33,616 nt of DNA from DASYLJ01 sp036009625 (GCA_036009625.1 DASYLJ010000146.1:1-33616); one strand, 5' to 3'; numbered from the stretch's first letter, positions 15,047-23,556 are shown. Notes: generated by a model from the letters alone, not told the origin. A program made the numbers and translations.

Positions 15047-16051
15047 TCAGGCGCCGAATTCGATGTCTTTGATGTCGGGGATCTGCTCGCGCAGGTACGC
15101 GCCGAGCTTCTTCTTGAGCCGGGCTTCGATCTGGCGCACGCGCTCGCGCGTGATGCCGTACTCGTCCCCGATCTCCTGGAGCGTCACCGGCTCCTCGTCG
15201 CGCATCAGCGCTTCCAGACGACGCTCGTAGATGACCAGGTCCTTCCCCGTGAGTGTTTCCTTGAACGCTGCCGCCTTCTCGCGAATGAGGCGATGGTACT
15301 CCTCGTCCGCAACGGCTTCGGCAGTCTGCGCGGGGCCCGGTAGAAAATCAAGAAGCGTGGCGTCCTCGCCCTCGGCGATGGGCGTGTTCACCGAGAGGTC
15401 GCGGCCCGAGAGCCGCTGCTCCATCTCGATGACCTCTTTCTCCTTCACCCCGAGGCGCTGGGCGATGAGCTTGGGCTCGGGCGAGAAGCCCTCGCGCTCG
15501 AGCCGCTCGCGCTCCTTCTGCAGGTTGAAGAAGAGCTTGCGTTGGGCCTGGGTGGTGCCCACCTTCACCATCCGCCAGTTGTTCATGATGTAGCGGATGA
15601 TGTACGCGCGCACCCACCACACGGCGTAGGACGGGAAACGCACGCCGCGATAGGGGTCGAAGTTCTTGAGGGCCTCGAGCAGGCCGACGTTGCCCTCCTG
15701 CACCAGGTCGAGCAGGTTGTGCACGGCGCGCTGATACTCGCGCGCGATCATCACGACCAGCCGCAGGTTGCCGGTGACGAGGCGCACCGCGGCATGCTGG
15801 TCGCCCTTCTCGGTCCAGCGCACGGCCAGGTCGTGCTCCTCCTCGCGCGAGAGGACGGGGATGCGGCGGATCTCCGCCATGTAGCGCGCCAGCGTGTCCG
15901 CCGCCGGGACCAGCGAACCGACGACGGCGGGCAGCTCGGCGGTGGGAGCGTCGTCGACCTCGGGCGTCAGCGCCTCGCCGGCCGCTGCGGCGTCGGACAC
16001 GTCCGCGACCTCGTCCAGCAGCGGCTGCTGCGGCTCGTCGTCATCCGACAC
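15047..16051 (-). CDS. rpoH: RNA polymerase sigma factor RpoH (sigma-32, heat shock)
   Basis: A 334-aa group 3 sigma-70-family factor. Region 1.2 starts at about 53, region 2 spans 87-155 (LVVMIAREYQRAVHNLLDLVQEG, FPSYAVWWVRAYI), and the helix-turn-helix of region 4 is near 291-318 (VTLQEIGDEYGITRERVRQIEAR). The diagnostic RpoH box, QRKLFFNLQ, is at 170-178, which separates it from RpoD and RpoS. It directs RNA polymerase to heat-shock promoters. An N-terminal acidic, Ala-rich extension of about 45 residues is longer than in E. coli RpoH (284 aa). The start is GTG. It lies 18 bases after dnaJ, whose product together with DnaK normally inactivates sigma-32, so regulator and antagonist share a transcript. 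Confidence 0.93.
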   Translation of the reverse strand: MSDDDEPQQPLLDEVADVSDAAAAGEALTPEVDDAPTAELPAVVGSLVPAADTLARYMAEIRRIPVLSREEEHDLAVRWTEKGDQHAAVRLVTGNLRLVVMIAREYQRAVHNLLDLVQEGNVGLLEALKNFDPYRGVRFPSYAVWWVRAYIIRYIMNNWRMVKVGTTQAQRKLFFNLQKERERLEREGFSPEPKLIAQRLGVKEKEVIEMEQRLSGRDLSVNTPIAEGEDATLLDFLPGPAQTAEAVADEEYHRLIREKAAAFKETLTGKDLVIYERRLEALMRDEEPVTLQEIGDEYGITRERVRQIEARLKKKLGAYLREQIPDIKDIEFGA

Positions 16052-16069
16052 GCGAAGTAGCTTCCGATC

Positions 16070-17173
16070 TCAGAGCGTCAGGTGCGCGCGCGGGTGCTCA
16101 CCGTACGCCTCCTCGATGACGTCGAGGGCCTCGTCGAGCGTCGGTGCATCGCCGTCGCGCGGCACCTGCACCATGACGCGGACGTAGAGGTCACCGGCCT
16201 CGCCGCCCTTGGGGTCGGGTGCGCCACGCCCGCGGAGCCGCAGTCGCTGGCCGCTCTGGCTGCCCGGGGCCACCTTGAGCTGCACCTTCCCCGACGGCGT
16301 GGGCACCGTGATGGTGGCGCCACGGACGGCCTCGCGGACGGTGATGGGAATCTCCATCGTCAGGTCGCGCCCGTCGCGCTGCAGGAGCGGATGCGGGCGC
16401 AGCTTGACGACGAAGAAGAGGTCGCCGGGCTTGCCGCCGTTCGCGCCGGTGCCGCCCTTGGCCTTGACCCGCACGCGCGCGCCGTCGCCGACGCCGGCGG
16501 GAATCTTGACGGTGAGCTTCTCGCGCTTGTCGACCTGGCCCGTGCCGGCACACGTGTTACACGCGCGGCGGCCGACGCGACCGGTGCCCTTGCACGTCTC
16601 GCACGGCGTGGGGCGGCGGATGGTGACCTGCGTGGTGGTGCCGCGGAGCGCGTCGAGGAAGTCGACCTCGATCGGATATTCGACGTCCTGCCCGGCCGTG
16701 TTGGTGGGTGGCGCCTCGTCGACGCCGGCCCCTCCCCCGAACATCTCGTTCAGGATGTCGGCGAATCCCCGATCGTTCTCGGGTGACGGTGCGCGGCGCC
16801 GACCGCCACGCGTCGTGGTCTCGAAACCGAAGTCGAAGGGCGAGTCCTGCGCGCCCCCGCCGCCGGCACTGCGACGGAACTGGAAGCCCTGGCCGCTGTC
16901 GGCATAGCGTCGATACTCGCGGTTCCGCGCCGCATCGAAGCCGGGCTGCAGGCCCTCCATCCCGAACTCGTCGTAGAGCGCGCGCTTCTCGGGGCTCGAG
17001 AGGGCGTCGTGCGCTTCGGTGATGTCCTTGAAGCGCTCCTCGGCCTGCTTGTTGCCCGGATTGACGTCCGGATGATGCTGGCGTGCCAGCTTGCGGTACG
17101 CCTTGCGGATCTCGTCGGCGCTGGCGGTCTTGGCGAGCCCCAGGATGGCGTACAGATCTTTCGTCTTCGCCAT
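16070..17173 (-). CDS. dnaJ: DnaJ-family co-chaperone with half zinc finger
   Basis: A 367-aa J-protein that stimulates DnaK ATPase and delivers substrates. The J domain is at 6-72 with HPD at 34-36, then a Gly/Phe-rich linker (about 95-150), then the peptide-binding C-terminal beta domains from 160. Between them lie only two CxxCxGxG repeats, Cys191/194 and Cys205/208 (CETCKGTG, CNTCAGTG), instead of four, so one zinc centre at most. It is thus intermediate between class A DnaJ and zinc-free CbpA. Neighbours rpoZ (12 bases before) and rpoH (18 bases after) suggest joint heat-shock control. No dnaK or grpE is in the window, so a second, canonical DnaJ may exist elsewhere. Confidence 0.9.
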   Translation of the reverse strand: MAKTKDLYAILGLAKTASADEIRKAYRKLARQHHPDVNPGNKQAEERFKDITEAHDALSSPEKRALYDEFGMEGLQPGFDAARNREYRRYADSGQGFQFRRSAGGGGAQDSPFDFGFETTTRGGRRRAPSPENDRGFADILNEMFGGGAGVDEAPPTNTAGQDVEYPIEVDFLDALRGTTTQVTIRRPTPCETCKGTGRVGRRACNTCAGTGQVDKREKLTVKIPAGVGDGARVRVKAKGGTGANGGKPGDLFFVVKLRPHPLLQRDGRDLTMEIPITVREAVRGATITVPTPSGKVQLKVAPGSQSGQRLRLRGRGAPDPKGGEAGDLYVRVMVQVPRDGDAPTLDEALDVIEEAYGEHPRAHLTL

Positions 17174-17185
17174 CAGGTGCGGGGA

Positions 17186-17380
17186 TCAGTCTTCGTCGTA
17201 TACGAGCCGGACCTTCAGGTCGGCGACCTCGCGGAGGGCGGTGACGATCTCCTTGTTGTCCGACTCGACCAACGGACGTGCACCCTTCAGGAGCTGCTTC
17301 GCCCGGCGGGCCGCCAGCAGGACGAGCTCGAAGCGGTTCGGGACCTGATCGAGACAGTCCTCAACGGTGATGCGTGCCAT
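17186..17380 (-). CDS. rpoZ: DNA-directed RNA polymerase omega subunit
   Basis: A 64-aa protein beginning MARITVEDCLDQVPNRFELV, the classic RpoZ N-terminus, followed by LLAARRAKQL and SDNKEIVTALREV as in the omega helix bundle. It assists assembly of beta-prime into RNA polymerase. A longer open frame upstream (to 17515) is not used, since the conserved Met is at 17380. The ribosome site is weak (ACGGATC). It leads the rpoZ-dnaJ-rpoH run. In many proteobacteria rpoZ lies with gmk and spoT; this placement differs. Confidence 0.93.
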   Translation of the reverse strand: MARITVEDCLDQVPNRFELVLLAARRAKQLLKGARPLVESDNKEIVTALREVADLKVRLVYDED

Positions 17381-17448
17381 GATCCGTAGGGGTCTAACCC
17401 AAAAGCCCCCGCGAGGGAACCCAAGCGCGGTCGCACCCGCGCATTTCC

Positions 17449-17477
17449 TTGACTTCCGACGAGGCCATGGGTACGAG
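17449..17477 (+). promoter_or_regulatory. Weak candidate sigma-70 promoter for the ferritin-like gene
   Basis: TTGACT at 17449-17454 and TACGAG at 17472-17477 are separated by 17 bases. The -35 is good and the -10 poor (3 of 6). The implied start would fall next to the ATG at 17487, giving an almost leaderless message. It lies in the 106-base divergent region shared with rpoZ. Confidence 0.25.
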
Positions 17478-17486
17478 CGGCCCCGG

Positions 17487-17945
17487 ATGGGACTGCTCTC
17501 GCGCCTGCTGGGCACGGCCGACGAGCGGCGCGACCTGGTCGAGGACCTGGTCGACGCCTACCGCGCCGAGGCGGCGCAGGCGGTGTACCTCCGCCAGCAC
17601 GCCGATCGGGCGCGCTATCCGCAGGTCGCCATTGCGCTGCGCAAGCTCGCCGACACCGAGGAGCGTCACGCCGCCCTGCTGCGTGACCGCATCCAGTCGC
17701 TCGGTGGGGGCGTGCCACCGGTCGCACCCGTGGCCCTCCCCGGCAAGAACCAGTGGGAGCGCGCCGTGGCGGCGCTGCGCGAGGCCCGTCGGAAGCGCAA
17801 CCGGATGATCGAACGCATCTCGGCGTGGGACCCCGAGGCACCCGAGGTCGTCGCCCTGCTGCACGGCATCGAGCGCGAGGACGCCTCCGACTTCGGCGTC
17901 TACGACGACGTCGTGATGAAGTCGGATCCGCACAGCCTCGACTAG
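17487..17945 (+). CDS. Ferritin-like/rubrerythrin-type helical protein
   Basis: A 152-aa, mainly helical protein. Two helix pairs are visible: residues 14-70, with YRAEAAQAVYLRQHAD and the ExxH-type motif TEERH (Glu58, His61), and 88-145, with RNRMIERISAW and LLHGIEREDASDF. The spacing of Glu and His resembles ferritin-like di-iron bundles, but not every ligand is convincing and the rubredoxin domain of true rubrerythrin is missing. It may bind iron or act in oxidative stress; this is uncertain. The ATG at 17487 is chosen since upstream codons look non-coding. It is the first of a plus-strand run, 33 bases before the sulfotransferase-family gene. Confidence 0.7.
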   Translation: MGLLSRLLGTADERRDLVEDLVDAYRAEAAQAVYLRQHADRARYPQVAIALRKLADTEERHAALLRDRIQSLGGGVPPVAPVALPGKNQWERAVAALREARRKRNRMIERISAWDPEAPEVVALLHGIEREDASDFGVYDDVVMKSDPHSLD

Positions 17946-17978
17946 GCCGGGACGGGACTCTGGGGAGCGGTACCCCGC

Positions 17979-19142
17979 ATGCACTCGACGCCGCCGCCGT
18001 TCGACGTAGCCGCCATGCTCGACATGGCCCGCGCCGCAACCGGCCTCGACGACTTCGGCGACCCGACCTTCCGCACCGGTCTCGACGTGCTCGCCGAGGC
18101 CCTCCCGGGCGCACGCCTGAGCGACGTCGGCACCGCAGCGCTGCAAGGACAGATCATCGGCTACCTCGGCGAACGCCTTCGCATCGAGGACTGGCACGCG
18201 CGTCACCCCGAGATCGGCGCACAGTCGGTCACGGCCCCCGTCTTCGTCACCGGCCTGCCGCGCACCGGCACCACCGCGCTCTCGAATCTCCTCGCAGCCG
18301 ACCCCGCCGCCCGCTCGCTCCGCTTCTGGGAATCGCAACGTCCGACGCCGCCGCCCGACGCGTCGTCGTACTGGACCGACGCCCGCATCGCGGATGCCGA
18401 CGCGATGCTGGCCGGCATGAAGCAGGTCGCGCCGGATCTGGCCCGCATGCACGACGACACCGGCACCAGTCCCACCGAGCATCAGGACCTGCTCGGCCAG
18501 CACTTCGCCACCCAGCACTTCGAGGGACAGGCGAACGTGCCGGCGTACATCCAATGGTGGCTCGGCTGCGACATGATCCCCGGCTACCGGCACCATCGCC
18601 GCGTGCTCCAGCTCCTGCAGTGGCGCTGCCCGCCGCTGCGCTGGAACCTGAAGAGCCCACCAGACCTCTCCCATCTCGACGCGTTCGTCGCCGTCTACCC
18701 GGACGCCCGCATCGTCTGGACGCATCGCGATCCGGCGAAGGTCCTGCCATCGGTCTGCAAGCTCATCCAGACCATCCAGCGTCTCTTCTCGGACGACGTC
18801 GACCCGCACGCGCTCGGACGGCAGCAGCTCGCGCTGTGGGCGGAGGCTGCCCGCCGCGGCCTCGCGTTCCGCCGCCGCGCCGGCGACGCGCGCTTCGCCG
18901 ACGTCTTCATGCACGACCTGGTCGCGCGCCCCATCGACGCCGTGGCCGCAGTCCATGCGCGCTTCAGTCTCCCCTTCGACGCGGCGGTCGAGCGCGCCAT
19001 GCGCGCCTGGACCGCCGACAACCCGCAGCACAAGCACGGCACCGTCGCGACGTCGCTGGACGAGTTCGGGCTCACGCTCGGCGCCGTGCGCGACGCGTTC
19101 CACGACTACACGCGCCACTTCGACCTCCGTCTCGAAGCCTGA
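17979..19142 (+). CDS. Sulfotransferase-family protein
   Basis: A 387-aa PAPS-dependent sulfotransferase-fold protein. The 5'-phosphosulfate loop TGLPRTGTTA is at 91-100, and the 3'-phosphate-binding segment VWTHRDPAKVLPS is at about 245-257 (Arg249, Ser257). KSPPDLSHLDAF, like the KxPxHL motif of the family, is at about 224-235. The family transfers sulfate from PAPS to hydroxyl or amino groups of lipids, glycans or small molecules. It is cytoplasmic, with no signal. The next gene, 22 bases on, is a DUF1214-type protein, and both probably form one transcript. The acceptor is unknown, and no PAPS synthesis genes are nearby. The ribosome site is not strong. Confidence 0.85.
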   Translation: MHSTPPPFDVAAMLDMARAATGLDDFGDPTFRTGLDVLAEALPGARLSDVGTAALQGQIIGYLGERLRIEDWHARHPEIGAQSVTAPVFVTGLPRTGTTALSNLLAADPAARSLRFWESQRPTPPPDASSYWTDARIADADAMLAGMKQVAPDLARMHDDTGTSPTEHQDLLGQHFATQHFEGQANVPAYIQWWLGCDMIPGYRHHRRVLQLLQWRCPPLRWNLKSPPDLSHLDAFVAVYPDARIVWTHRDPAKVLPSVCKLIQTIQRLFSDDVDPHALGRQQLALWAEAARRGLAFRRRAGDARFADVFMHDLVARPIDAVAAVHARFSLPFDAAVERAMRAWTADNPQHKHGTVATSLDEFGLTLGAVRDAFHDYTRHFDLRLEA

Positions 19143-19164
19143 CGGCGCCCCCCAAGGAGATCCC

Positions 19165-20442
19165 ATGGCGAGCTCCCGTCAGGAGCAGGATGCCGCGCTC
19201 GGCGCGCAGCTGATCGCGAACGACAAGTGGCTGGTGACGAACCTCGTCGCGGCGGAGCGCTGGGCCACCGGCACGGCCGAGGAGCTGCTCGACGGCTCGG
19301 CGTGGCGCGGCTTCGCCGAACGGCTGGGTGGGCTCGACACTCGCATCCAGGGCGCGCTCGCACCGAGCGACCCCGCCACCCGCGCCGACGGCTATCGCTA
19401 CCTCTGCATGTTGGTGCGCAACGCCTTCGACGTCGCGATCGAGGACATCGACCCCGATCGACCGCGCATCACCTGGCTCACGCGGCGCAACAAGATCGGC
19501 TGGGACTGCCCGGACGCGCTCTACGGCAACGTCGCCATCCGCGACGACGCCGTCTATCGCGTCACCGGCGTGCGCGGCAGCGTGCACTTCCTCGGACTGC
19601 AGGTGATGGCCGGCATTCGCACGATCGCCAACGGGCACGCCGACGAGTGGACGGCGGATGCCGGCGGGCGTTTCGAGCTCATCGTCGGCGGGCCGCAGCG
19701 CGCGGGGAACTGGCTCCCGCTCGCGCCCGGCGCCGACACCATCTGGATGCGTCAGTTCTTCTACGACTGGGACCGCGAGACGCCGGCGCCGCTCTGGATC
19801 GACCGCATCGACGACGCACCGTCGGCGTCACGATCGGGGCTGCTCGACCCGGCGTTCATGGCGCGCCGGCTCGACGCGGTGGCCACCAACGTCGAAGCCA
19901 ACGTCGAGCTGTGGCTCGGCACTGCCGCCGCGCTGCGGTCGCGCTTCTGCAACGTGTTCCCGACCGAGGTCTTCGGCGGCACGGCCATGGGTGCGCAGGC
20001 GCACCAGGCGGCGGGGACCTGCGCCTGGCGTGTGGCGCCGGACGAGGCGCTGCTGCTCGAGGTCGCCGCACCGCGCGCCAAATACTGGAGCGTCGACCTG
20101 TGCAACTTCTGGCTCGAGTCGCTCGACTACGCACATCACCAGTCGAGCCTGAACGGCCACCAGGCGGTGGTCGACGACGACGGCATCTTCCGCGCCGTCG
20201 TCGCGCATCGCGATCCCGGCGTGCCGAACTGGCTCGATACGGTCGATCACGTCGAGGGCTCGATGATCTACCGCTGGAACCTCGCCGAGACGACGCCGTA
20301 TCCCGCGCTGCGCATCGTCCCGCTCGCCGACCTGCGTCAGCACCTGCCCGCCACGACCCCCGTCGTGACGGCGGCGGAGCGTGCGGCGGTGATCGAGCGC
20401 CGTCGCGAGGGCGTGCGACGACGGTTCGCGCGCCCGGCGTGA
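19165..20442 (+). CDS. DUF1214-type protein paired with the sulfotransferase
   Basis: A 425-aa soluble protein that I assign tentatively to the DUF1214 group by its C-terminal half: PRAKYWSVDLCNFWLESLDYAHHQSSLNGHQ, then DDDGIFRAVVAHRDPGVPNWLDT, and RIVPLADLR. In DUF1214 proteins this region forms a jelly-roll-like domain with conserved W, N and D. The N-terminal half (LGGLDTRIQGALAP, RYLCMLVRNAFDVAIEDIDPDRP, NKIGWDCPDALYGNVAIRD) also looks conserved. No catalytic motif can be named. AAGGAGA lies 4 bases before the ATG. Its position 22 bases after the sulfotransferase gene suggests that it acts on, binds or presents the same substrate, probably a lipid. That is inference. Confidence 0.72.
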   Translation: MASSRQEQDAALGAQLIANDKWLVTNLVAAERWATGTAEELLDGSAWRGFAERLGGLDTRIQGALAPSDPATRADGYRYLCMLVRNAFDVAIEDIDPDRPRITWLTRRNKIGWDCPDALYGNVAIRDDAVYRVTGVRGSVHFLGLQVMAGIRTIANGHADEWTADAGGRFELIVGGPQRAGNWLPLAPGADTIWMRQFFYDWDRETPAPLWIDRIDDAPSASRSGLLDPAFMARRLDAVATNVEANVELWLGTAAALRSRFCNVFPTEVFGGTAMGAQAHQAAGTCAWRVAPDEALLLEVAAPRAKYWSVDLCNFWLESLDYAHHQSSLNGHQAVVDDDGIFRAVVAHRDPGVPNWLDTVDHVEGSMIYRWNLAETTPYPALRIVPLADLRQHLPATTPVVTAAERAAVIERRREGVRRRFARPA

Positions 20443-20509
20443 GTCGGTCAGACGCAAAATCACATTGACCCGCGCGGGTCCCGGATCGCCGCCCCTGCCG
20501 AGATATTCT

Positions 20510-20539
20510 TTGACGGCTGCGGAGGCGCGACCGTATACT
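20510..20539 (+). promoter_or_regulatory. Sigma-70-type promoter of the Asp-box protein gene
   Basis: TTGACG (20510-20515) and TATACT (20534-20539) each match consensus at 5 of 6 positions, with an 18-base spacer. Transcription would start near 20546, about 9 bases before the ATG, leaving only a GGGGG at 20545-20549 as ribosome site. AT-rich hexamers stand out in this GC-rich region. Confidence 0.55.
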
Positions 20540-20554
20540 TCACCGGGGGTTATC

Positions 20555-23209
20555 ATGGGACGACGTCGAATCGCCGGTTGGTCTGTCGGCTCGCTGATGC
20601 TCGCGATCGTCGGCCTGCCCCTGCAGGTGTCGTACGCCTTCGACTGGCACGTGATCGGCCCACGCGGCGGGAGCGTACGTAGCATCGCGGTCGACGCCGA
20701 CCCGACCGTGCTCTATGCGACCGGCATCGGCTCCATCGCCCGCAGCATCGACAGCGGCGCGACGTGGGTGGAGCTGAGGGCGTTCGACGGTGTCTTCCTC
20801 GACGTCGCTGCCGATCCATCGACGCCGGGGACTGCCTATGCCACGCAACTGGGCGAGGTCTACTGTGGGCCCGCGTGTGCGACCCTCGTGTTCACGGTCG
20901 TGAAGACGATCGACGGCTTCTCGACCTGGTCGACCGTCCACACTGCGACGTCGCCGCTGAGCGGTCTCATCCATGGACGATCGGTCGAGCGCGCCGCCAT
21001 CGCCGTCGACCCGACGTCGCCACAGACGGTGCACGTCGGCGGATTGGTACGGAGCCTCGACGGCGGAGCCACCTGGTCGGTCGTCTCCGGCGTCTATGAC
21101 GCGGCGTGGTCGATGCTCGTCGATCCTGCCCATTCGAACATCGTCCTCGCCGCCAGCGGGGTCGGGTCCGGGGGCGGCTCCGGGGGGCTCTACCGCTCGA
21201 CGGACGGTGGTGTGTCGTTCACGCCCGTCGGTGGTCCCGCCACATCGCTGGCACGTGACGACGCGACGGGCGTCCTCTACGCGGCGTCTGACCCCAGCAT
21301 CCTGCGGAGCCTCGACGGCGGCGTCACCTGGACCCCGATCGCGCCCCTGCCATCGCAAGCGCTCGCCGTCGCCGCGCGCGACAGCGTCATCTGGGCGACC
21401 ACCGAAGGCACGCGCTTCCCGGATCCGCTCGTCGCCGGCAGCGTGTTCCGTTCCGACGACGGTGGCGCATCGTGGGAAGAGCGCACCTCGGGCGTGCCGC
21501 ACCTTCCCCTCGAAGGCCTCAGCGTCCGTGCCCTCGCCCAGCATCCAACTGCGTCGACGCTCTGGCTCGGCATGGACGATTTCGGGGTCTTCCGGAACGA
21601 CGACGGTATCCGCTGGCGGGCCGCGAACAACGGCTTCGAACGTCTGATCGTCCGCCGCCTCACCATCGATCCGACGCCGCCGGCCACCGTGTGGGCGGCC
21701 ACGAACAAGGGCCTGTTCCGCTCCCGCGATCGGGGAGCGAGCTGGGCGCCCGCCTCTGAGGGCCTCGGCACGCTCATCGCAGAGCCGCTGGCGTTCGATC
21801 CGTTTCAACCGGAGACGATGCTCGCTGCGTCGCCACCATTCGGTGCCGGGCTCTTCCAGAGCACAGACGCCGGCACCACGTGGCACGGCCACAGTGGCGG
21901 CCTCGGCGCGAGCGCCATCGACATCGGGGCGATCGCCTACGATCCGGTGACGCCCGGCACGGTCTATCTCGGGCACAAGCAGTTCGGGCTCTCGAAGAGT
22001 GTCGACGGGGGCAACACGTGGACGAACACCACGCCGGCGAACTTCTCGAACCCTACCGCGTTGCTGATCGATCCGAACGTCCCGTCGACGCTCTACGCCG
22101 CAGCGAACGGCGCAGCCAAGAGCGTCGACGGCGGGAGCACCTGGGCACCGGCGAACAGCGGGTTGCCGAGGAACGATATCCGCGCCCTCGTCCTCGACCC
22201 GAACGATACGCAGCGCCTCTATGCGGCGGTTCCCCAGGTCCTGATGCCGCCAGCCCTGATGACGACCACGGACGGTGCGGGCTCGTGGGCGTCGATTCCG
22301 TCGGTCCCGTTCGGTCCCTCGTCGCTCGCCGTGCACCCAGCGACATCGGTGCTCTATGCCGGTGGCATCGCCGGGACGGTCGTCGCATCCCCGCCGGGCG
22401 GGACGTCGTGGACGACGATCGGCGACACGTTGCAATTCAACGTGATCACGATGGCATTCGAAACGACGCGCGGCTTGCTGTTTGCCGGCGGCGCTCACAA
22501 CACCATCGCCGGCGACGCCGCCTGGATCCAGCTCACGCCCTGCGCCGCCGACGCCGAGTGCGACGACGGCAATGCGTGCACCACCGACAGCTGCGACGTC
22601 CCCACCGGTACGTGTTCCTCTGCGACACGCGCCGAGGGGACGTCGTGCACCACGAGTGACGGCTGTGACGACGGCGTCTGCACCAGCAGCGCCTGCCGGC
22701 CCAGGCCGTGCGGCGTCTGCGACGGCGCGGCCGATGCCGACGGCGACCGCACCACGGACTCGTGTGACCCGTCCGACGGCGCGCTCGCGATCACGCTGGC
22801 GAAGATCACGGCGCGCCCGACCAATGGCACCATCCAGATCACGGGGCAGGTCGTGCTGGGTCCCTTCCCCGACGCGTTCGCCGTGACCGGCGACCTCACG
22901 CTGCGGATCGACGCCGGCGGCGGGCCGATCGCGAGCGTGACGTGGCCTCGGCTATTCTGTCTCACGCGCAGCAACGGCCGCGTCACCTGCACCAGCGCCG
23001 ATCGGCGGGCGAAGCTCGAGGTGAAGCCCGCGCCGAAGACTCCGGCGGCGCCGAAGCTCACGGTGAAGGTCCGCGGGCTCACGATCCCGACGGTGCCGTC
23101 GGGACCGCTCCACTTCACGCTCACGCAGGCGCGGAGCGCGATCCAGCGAATCGGCGAGATCGCCACCTGCAGCGCATCCTCGTCGGCCCTCAAATGCCGG
23201 GCGCCGTGA
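20555..23209 (+). CDS. Secreted Asp-box (BNR/Ycf48-like) beta-propeller protein with Cys-rich C-terminal module
   Basis: An 884-aa exported protein. The start at 20555 gives a good signal peptide (RRRIAGWSVGSLMLAIVGLPLQVSYA). At least nine Asp-box motifs, S-x-D-x-G-x-T-W, follow at regular intervals (SIDSGATW, SLDGGATW, SLDGGVTW, SRDRGASW, STDAGTTW, SVDGGNTW, SVDGGSTW). They pair with DPxxxxxLYA strands, typical of sialidase/VPS10/Ycf48 propellers, and two blade sets are likely. Catalytic sialidase residues (Arg triad, Tyr/Glu) are not evident, so this is probably a binding or structural protein. Near residue 665-730 comes a Cys-rich segment, CDDGNACTTDSCD and related, as in secreted proteins of myxobacteria and relatives, then a beta-rich tail of about 130 aa. 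It has its own promoter and converges on the DUF952 gene. Confidence 0.85.
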   Translation: MGRRRIAGWSVGSLMLAIVGLPLQVSYAFDWHVIGPRGGSVRSIAVDADPTVLYATGIGSIARSIDSGATWVELRAFDGVFLDVAADPSTPGTAYATQLGEVYCGPACATLVFTVVKTIDGFSTWSTVHTATSPLSGLIHGRSVERAAIAVDPTSPQTVHVGGLVRSLDGGATWSVVSGVYDAAWSMLVDPAHSNIVLAASGVGSGGGSGGLYRSTDGGVSFTPVGGPATSLARDDATGVLYAASDPSILRSLDGGVTWTPIAPLPSQALAVAARDSVIWATTEGTRFPDPLVAGSVFRSDDGGASWEERTSGVPHLPLEGLSVRALAQHPTASTLWLGMDDFGVFRNDDGIRWRAANNGFERLIVRRLTIDPTPPATVWAATNKGLFRSRDRGASWAPASEGLGTLIAEPLAFDPFQPETMLAASPPFGAGLFQSTDAGTTWHGHSGGLGASAIDIGAIAYDPVTPGTVYLGHKQFGLSKSVDGGNTWTNTTPANFSNPTALLIDPNVPSTLYAAANGAAKSVDGGSTWAPANSGLPRNDIRALVLDPNDTQRLYAAVPQVLMPPALMTTTDGAGSWASIPSVPFGPSSLAVHPATSVLYAGGIAGTVVASPPGGTSWTTIGDTLQFNVITMAFETTRGLLFAGGAHNTIAGDAAWIQLTPCAADAECDDGNACTTDSCDVPTGTCSSATRAEGTSCTTSDGCDDGVCTSSACRPRPCGVCDGAADADGDRTTDSCDPSDGALAITLAKITARPTNGTIQITGQVVLGPFPDAFAVTGDLTLRIDAGGGPIASVTWPRLFCLTRSNGRVTCTSADRRAKLEVKPAPKTPAAPKLTVKVRGLTIPTVPSGPLHFTLTQARSAIQRIGEIATCSASSSALKCRAP

Positions 23210-23217
23210 GGCGATCG

Positions 23218-23556
23218 TCAGTCGAGCGCCGGGAACTCGTGCTGCCCGGCGTCGTCCAGCGGGAGCGCATCGACGCGCCGCACGACGTGCGTCGGTAGCG
23301 GCGCATAGAGGTGCGGGTAGACGTCGCCGCTTCCCGAGCGTTCCCATCGCAGAGCGTCGCCGAGCGTGTCGGCGTCGACGCGGAGCAACAGGAGATCAGG
23401 CTGCCCGGCGCGATGCTTCGCCGCCGAGCCTGCGACCTGTGCCGCGGTGGAGAAGTGGATGAACCCGTCGCGCTGGTCGTCGGGACTGCCGTGATAGGCC
23501 CCGCTCGCCTGCGCGGCGTCCCACGTCGGCCGATTGGCGAGGTGGTAGATCGTCAC
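23218..23556 (-). CDS. DUF952-family protein
   Basis: A 112-aa protein of the DUF952 family, recognisable from the N-terminal IYHLANRPTWDAAQASGAY, the central DGFIHFSTAAQVAGSA, and DVYPHLYAPLPTHVV. The family is structurally related to ADP-ribosyltransferase-like/KptA folds, but its activity is unknown. The start is GTG at 23556 and overlaps the tlyA stop as GTGA. It is the last gene of the run starting at lgt. The longer in-frame extension upstream is out-of-frame tlyA coding sequence. Confidence 0.85.
   Translation of the reverse strand: MTIYHLANRPTWDAAQASGAYHGSPDDQRDGFIHFSTAAQVAGSAAKHRAGQPDLLLLRVDADTLGDALRWERSGSGDVYPHLYAPLPTHVVRRVDALPLDDAGQHEFPALD

Noticed and set aside
17381..17486. Sigma-32 type promoter before rpoZ
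   Set aside because: CTTGGG and CCCCTA elements occur on the minus strand but their spacing (about 27 bases) does not fit the CTTGAA-N13-15-CCCCAT pattern.
17394..19166. 590-residue minus-strand frame
   Set aside because: Antisense to the ferritin-like and sulfotransferase genes, with no recognisable domain.
20540..22498. 652-residue minus-strand frame
   Set aside because: Antisense to the Asp-box repeats. Its apparent periodicity only mirrors those repeats.
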